Below are positions 58,811 to 64,000 of a DNA stretch of 64,000 nucleotides, in pieces. Below the pieces are notes generated by a model that saw only the letters and a program-made list of their open reading frames with translations, was not told the DNA's origin and made no database searches. The position numbers and the translations under genes were made by a program. Every line of letters starts with the position of its first letter. Positions within the stretch are counted from its first letter, which is position 1. Source of the stretch: Mugil cephalus (Eukaryota > Chordata > Actinopteri > Mugiliformes > Mugilidae); NCBI RefSeq assembly GCF_022458985.1, contig NC_061774.1:18066197-18130196 (forward strand), in the 5' to 3' direction.

Positions 58811-60516
58811 TCATTTGGGTCCACGGTACCTCCGCCTCAAACCACTCCCGTCCCAAGCTTCCCTCCTTGCGCACACGTGTTTCACTATGACCTGAGAGCA
58901 GTCCTCACAGTTCACCTTGCAGCACCAGTGGAATTTACAGTTGCAGCTGCTCACTACCTCCGTGCGCTTCTCTTCCACCCTCAGGCCGCATTCATGGCAC
59001 AACCTGCGGCAGCTCCTTCTCTCCCAGTTGGTTAAGCCCTCGCCGTGCTGCACGCACTCCCGGCCCTCGGTGCCGTAAAGCCCCATGCTGGCGTTCTTCC
59101 TGCAGTAATCGGGAGAGTCCTCCAGGTAGATGAGCTCCGTCTGCTCAATGCTTCCGAACGCGTCCACTATCGCCCCTCGGTTGTCCGCGCTGTTTGCGGC
59201 CCGCATGCGCTTTTTGTCGATGTCCAATTTCTGAGCTTCGCTGTGTTTGATCTTCAAGTAGTTGCCGATTTCTCTAAAGTCGGACAGCTGCGTCCAGCAG
59301 GTTTGGACGCTGCAGCTCTCGGACATCCCGTGGCATCTGCAGATGCGCTTCATAGTTGCTTTCACGGCCTGTTGGAAACCAGATACACGGAATTACTTCT
59401 AATGGCTTCTACAGTGGGACGTAGAATGCGGTTCTGTTATTAAAAACCTACCAGCCGTCCAGCCGCGTTGTTGTGCAAGTTGACCGCAGCCCTGGAGTCC
59501 TGACCCGTCTCCTGCGCATCCACGTACTGTTTGGAAATCCTCTCCCCGAAATCCACGTTATCACTGCAGCCGCCCCATAACCACCCACGGCCGCCTGCAC
59601 ACATCATAACACATCACATACTTTAGTCCACCGAGAATAGAAACCAGAAAAAAATAGCCCCAAAAAAGTGCGTCTTACAAAAAAGCCCCCAAATGCCGTG
59701 CCCGATATAGAATAACATTGTGGGTCATTTATACGTATATTTCCGTGAACCTTACCAATTTTTCCATTCTTTGATACATCGCAGCCACAGTTTTCAAGGT
59801 CTCCCAGACTGCAGTTCCTCGTCAGAGTGTACATGACCCCTGCTGCACTGATGGCATGGACGAAAGATGTCTCTCTGGTGGCTAAAAGGGAAAACGCATC
59901 GTGCTTTTACATAATGTTATGCGAAATGTGTCAGACATTCAGTAAGTGTTTCCTAGTGTGAACCCGTAATAATGGGAATCGAATGAGATAACAAAATGAC
60001 TGTCAAAGAAAAAGTTTTCACACATGTGATATAAGGTTTGTCGTGTGCATACACACAGAAACTTTGCATGAAATCATAACCCACCTCGTCTCAGTCCTTT
60101 CGGCTGAGTTGCGCTGTCGGGACAGTTCCATCTGTCCCACGCAAACTGGTGTTTGCACTCCTCAATTCCACTCTGTGTCCCCACCTGCACGCTCCCCGCA
60201 TAGGTGAGATAGGCCTGCAGAGGAGGCAAATGATAGTGTCCTTCAATTTCAAATTGCACTATAAATGTTGTCATCAACCTTTTAGTGCAAAAAACAATCA
60301 CGAAGTTATTTTTATTTTATTTATTTACCTTTGGTCCTGTCATAAGGAAGTTACTTGCCACCCTAAGAGGAGGAAAAATAAGAAAATCAGATCATTCTAT
60401 CTTAAGCGCATGAAAGATGTGCGCAGGCAGTTTGTATACATGTCTTACCAAGCATGTCCAGGGCACATTTTGTATAGAAAAAACAGCAGCCAACGTACTG
60501 AACGCATCATTTTCAT
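58811..60516 (-). CDS. wnt8a: Wnt8a, second unit of the tandem (ORF2)
   Basis: A secreted lipid-modified Wnt ligand; Wnt8a signals through Frizzled and beta-catenin to pattern ventrolateral mesoderm and posterior neural tissue in fish. Six exons: 60449..60516, 60329..60362, 60085..60214, 59756..59881, 59452..59594, 58811..59368. All phases close, giving 352 aa. Exon sizes 34, 126 and 143 are identical to the neighbouring copy, so they arose by duplication. The start at 60516 ([20 protein letters not shown]) is the longest in frame; two further Met follow within two residues. A hydrophobic signal peptide precedes [11 protein letters not shown]. Wnt landmarks: [39 protein letters not shown], the acylation hairpin [16 protein letters not shown] (Ser183) and the C-terminal cysteine-rich fingers [18 protein letters not shown]. 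The residue after the acylated Ser is Glu184 where Wnts normally have Gly. Confidence 0.93.
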
Positions 60517-60796
60517 CTGCACCTTCAGGTCTGTCTAACCAAGTGTGCTTCAACTTTCTTCTTTATTTGAACGAGCAACAAATGGAGCTCTTGTTCTTTG
60601 TTCCCGAGGCTCGGGGAAGCTGATTGGATGACTGCTTCAGGAAACGCCTCTATGCGCACTTCAAAGGATGGCATTAGGTCGCAGTTTATTTTCTTCCCCG
60701 AGGCTGTGTGACACCAGGGTACCAATACACAAATAACGGATATGGAATTTTGTCACCGACAAATCGGACTGAGGGAGCAAGTTGTAGAAAAAAATA

Positions 60797-60802
60797 TTTA
60801 TT
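60797..60802 (-). terminator. wnt8a: Poly(A) signal AATAAA between the two wnt8a units
   Basis: Minus-strand AATAAA 273 bp after the ORF1 stop and 281 bp before the ORF2 start. It would let ORF1 form a separate mRNA; skipping it would leave a bicistronic read-through. Confidence 0.55.
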
Positions 60803-61074
60803 TTAGTCTTTTCAGTTACAAACAAGTATAAAATATATTACAGACAACACAGGAGACACATTCAACAAATCCGACCAAGCATCCCCTAAACTGTTTGGTT
60901 CTCAAAAACATAAATTTATATACAGATCTATCTACAGAAATCTATAAGATAAAGTGCACGAAGGGATTTCAGGTGATGTGACAACTCATAGTAGGATTAT
61001 TGCAATGCAAAGATGATTATTGAATCAATGCTGATGAAAAATGAGGAGTCCATACTCTGCGCAACAGATGTCAA

Positions 61075-62845
61075 TCAGTGTCGACGCCCGTGGTGCCTGC
61101 GCTTCGTTTTATTTTGTGGGTGTCTTCCACCTTCTTTACGTGCGCAGTAATATTTAGTGACAACCTGTGTGCATTTTTCACACTTGACTGTGCAGCACCA
61201 GTGAAACTTGCAGTTGCAGCTGCTGACGACCTCGATGCGCTTCTCCACCACTCTGAGGCCGCACTCATAGCACAGCCTGCGGCAGCTCTTTCTCTCCCAC
61301 TGGGACATGTTCTTGTTGCCCTTCAGGCACTCCCGTCCTTCCGTGCTCTGCAGGCCCAGGCTCTGGTTTTTGACGCAGTAATTGGGAGAATCCTCAAGGT
61401 AAATCAGCTCCGTTCTGGCGATGCTCCGAAAAGTGTGCGCGATGGCTCCTCGGTTGTCTGCGCTGTTTCCTGCCCTCGCCGGTTTCTTGTCCATCTCCAG
61501 TTTCTTGGCATTCTCGTGCTTCACCTTGAGGTAGTTGCCCACTTCTCTGAAGTCGGCCAGCTGCATCCAACAGGTCTGGATGCTGCAGCTTCCAGACACG
61601 CCGTGACACTTGCAGGCTCTCCTCATAGTAGCTTTGATTGCCTGCCAAGAGATTGCGAATGTTAGCTGATCACTCCTGCGAACTTTTCTCATGCTTGGAT
61701 TAAGCCACGCACATGCCTAAATTCCACTGAGAAAATATATGAAGCGATTCTGACATGTATAAGGTATATTTTTTGTTACTGATCAGATCATTAATGCTTA
61801 CCAGTCTGCCTGCTTCGTTGTTATGCAGGTTGACTGCTGCGCGAGAGTCGTGCCCGTCTTCAAGCGCGTCCACAAACTGTTTGGAGATCTTCTCGCCGAA
61901 AGCCACATTATCACTGCAGCCTCCCCAGATCCATCCTCTTCCCCCTGACAATTCAAAAATACGATTTATTTTTTCATTCATTGTATGAATACAACTTCAG
62001 ATCGTCTGACCTAAGAGTTGGTTGAAGAAGATGGTTAAGAAGATGCGTACCTGTCTGCCCAATTCTGGAATCATCGCAGCCGCAGTTGTCAAAGTCTCCC
62101 ATACTGCAGTTCTTGGTGAGAGTATACATCACTCCGGCAGCGCTTATGGCGTGGACGAAAGACGTCTCCCTTGTGGCTGCAATAAGTAACAAAGACAGCA
62201 AACTTATACTTGGCAATCCATTTTGGCACCACACGTGCGTAAACTGTGCTCCGAAACGCTGTGCGTAAAAGTCACTTTACGCACGACCAGAACGCTTTCG
62301 GATAATCATTGACATGAATAATATACAGATAAGGATTATTTTAAGATTTTAAGAGGTCTTACCACTTCGGAGGCCATTGGATAACTGGAGCGTGCTCTCT
62401 GGGCAGTTCCACTTCTCCCAAGCGAATTGATGCTTACACTCTTGAATTCCGCTCTGGGCGCCCACTTGCACACTACTTGCGTATGTCAGAAAAGCCTTGG
62501 GAAGGAAATCGAAATTCGTTATTATAAGTATTATTATGATTATTGATATAACAAGTAATCTGTGTGATTTCTGTTGCCACAGAAGATGTTTTACGCACGA
62601 TACGTTCACACAAAACAAGCATATATTTACCTTAGGTCCAGTCATGAGGAAATTATTCACTGTCCTGTAAAAAGAAAGTGAGACAGCCTTGTCAATCTCA
62701 AGTCACCATACACGCAGCAAACAAACTGACACGGCGATATTTTAAAACTATTTCCTTCAAATGTATGATCTTACCAGGCATATGTTGGGAGAAACTGACA
62801 GCACATGGACAGAACCATGAATATAAGGAAATCCCGTGATTCCAT
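61075..62845 (-). CDS. wnt8a: Wnt8a, first unit of the tandem (ORF1)
   Basis: The upstream partner of the wnt8a pair. Exons: 62775..62845, 62631..62664, 62363..62495, 62051..62176, 61802..61944, 61075..61641. They close to 357 aa. The signal peptide [20 protein letters not shown] is followed by [11 protein letters not shown], then [54 protein letters not shown] and [10 protein letters not shown]. The canonical acylation hairpin is [16 protein letters not shown] (Ser185), and the [18 protein letters not shown] fingers and a basic tail ([11 protein letters not shown]) follow. It is closest in memory to zebrafish wnt8a ORF1 and Xenopus Wnt8. The gene has a good TATA box about 100 bp upstream of the ATG. 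ORF2 begins only 558 bp after this stop, on the same strand. Confidence 0.95.
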
Positions 62846-62945
62846 AGCAGCTTTAGTCCAGCAGAGGCCTGTTTGTCGTATTCCAGATGTGAGTACCAAG
62901 AGAGAAAGAGGCAACTGAAGTTGTTGCCCCACTCCGCGCCGATGA

Positions 62946-62953
62946 TATTTATA
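62946..62953 (-). promoter_or_regulatory. wnt8a: TATA box of wnt8a ORF1
   Basis: Plus-strand TATTTATA reads TATAAATA on the gene strand, 101 bp upstream of the ATG at 62845. It predicts a transcription start near 62920 and a 5' UTR of about 75 nt. Confidence 0.7.
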
Positions 62954-62963
62954 TGGTCGTGCC

Positions 62964-62973
62964 CCTTTGATTG
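62964..62973. promoter_or_regulatory. wnt8a: TCF/LEF-like site next to the wnt8a TATA box
   Basis: CCTTTGATTG contains CTTTGAT, the core recognised by TCF/LEF factors, about 11 bp upstream of the TATA box. Wnt self-regulation is plausible, but a 7-bp match can occur by chance. Confidence 0.35.
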
Positions 62974-64000
62974 ACAGATTTGTCCGGCAGGTAACGTTTC
63001 ACTGCGAAAATGCGTGAACAACGACAGCGATTGCCGCGTCCAATAGACAAATAGCGGCCGTCGGCGCATAAGTGCACTTCAAAGAAGAGACGCAGACAGT
63101 CAAACTGCCCCTCATCCATTCACCTGTCGTTCCCAAGCTTTAACCCTTATACACTTTTCCCACGAAATGCAGGGGATTATGTTAAAATAAATCATGTGTT
63201 ATGGATATTACTGATAAGGATAAATGAAACCTAAATCCATATTATTGTATATGAATAGTTGAACATAATGCGTAATACTTTCAGAGAAAAGCTATAATAG
63301 TAAAGTGGAATGTAATTAGGCGTTGACTGCAACACAGAGGCCATAACACATCAGATCACAACTTGGCCACCCCAACAATGCAGTAAATATGTTTTATAGT
63401 TATTAAATCCAGTCATACATGACGGAAATGCGGTCCTAGGTGCCGTCAGAGGGCTTCTTGTGTTGTTGAAATGTTTGGGAAATGGCACCAGTGTCCCACG
63501 GGGACACACAGTGACTACAAAGCCGTAAAGCCTTTCAGGAGCGACGGTATATAGTCATGGTAATACTGCCTCACACATCGGCGAAATTGGCATCGCCATG
63601 ATAATAGGATAATAGATGTTTCCCTGGGAAACAACTCGGTGTGAAAACAGTCTGGAATTTACAAGAGTGTAAACACATAGTAGCTTTAATGTTTTAACCG
63701 ACAAATTGCACGGTTTATATGGCCAGTCATTTTGTTGTATAATCGATTTAATTTAAGACTTTTGCGCAAATCTAAATGAGATATTCCTGGATTATCCATT
63801 CAGTAATATCACGTTTAATACAGCTGGTCATCTTTTCCAAATAAAGCAAATAATCAGTGCCACCATCGACAGTCATCATGCCAGTTTCTGTCATTTTATA
63901 CTTTTACCGTGATTTGATGCGAGACAAGTTAGTGATTAAGGTGAAGTTTTTAAATTAGATCGCTTACACTTGTCAAATCCCCTTAAGCCACTCAAAATCC
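62974..64000. other. 5' flank of the wnt8a cluster
   Basis: No exon or repeat is recognised. This is the upstream region of wnt8a ORF1 and probably carries its embryonic enhancers. The only open frame (62698-63069 minus) overlaps exon 1, the 5' UTR and the promoter, and is a shadow. Confidence 0.5.

Noticed and set aside
61078-61665. 195-codon plus-strand frame
   Set aside because: It is antisense to the last exon of wnt8a ORF1 with no similarity of its own. The 132-codon frame at 59045-59443 is the same effect over ORF2.

Overview
This window is nuclear DNA of a ray-finned (teleost) fish. The evidence is spliced vertebrate genes with compact introns, several decayed Tc1-type DNA transposons, long dinucleotide microsatellites, and a head-to-tail pair of wnt8a coding units of the kind known from zebrafish. 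No prokaryotic, organellar or viral gene was seen. All exon models were built by hand from splice signals and protein similarity. Each one closes in frame, but none has been checked against transcripts.

Layout. From 1 to about 6.2 kb no gene can be supported; the stretch holds a 96-bp GT microsatellite, a deletion-derived Tc1 element and a compact hairpin. afap1l1 (+) runs from 10267 to 18403, with a possible leader exon at 6222-6252. gabrp (-) lies at 20636-26293, and its largest intron holds two different Tc1 relics side by side. About 19 kb without a supportable gene follows (26294-45501), with a hAT/ZBED-type relic, a LINE tail and a repeated 58-bp block. foxi1 (-) is at 45502-46777 with a clear TATA box. 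A SYCE3-family gene (+) starts at 48501 and converges on lcp2 (-), 51606-56614. Two complete wnt8a units follow on the minus strand: ORF1 at 61075-62845 and ORF2 at 58811-60516.

The genes are not one pathway. They encode an actin-filament adaptor (AFAP1L1), a GABA-A receptor pi subunit (GABRP), a forkhead factor of ionocyte and otic development (FOXI1), a synaptonemal-complex central-element protein (SYCE3-like), the T-cell and platelet adaptor SLP-76 (LCP2) and two Wnt8 ligands. Human orthologues of all but the SYCE3-like gene lie on chromosome 5q31-q35, so the window looks like a conserved but rearranged chromosome-5q block. The only functional cluster visible is the wnt8a pair.

The points most worth a second look are the wnt8a tandem (a Gly-to-Glu change beside the acylated serine in ORF2, and a poly(A) signal between the two units), the SYCE3-like gene with alternative 3' ends sitting where human C5orf58 lies, and a repeated 58-bp block in the desert between gabrp and foxi1.
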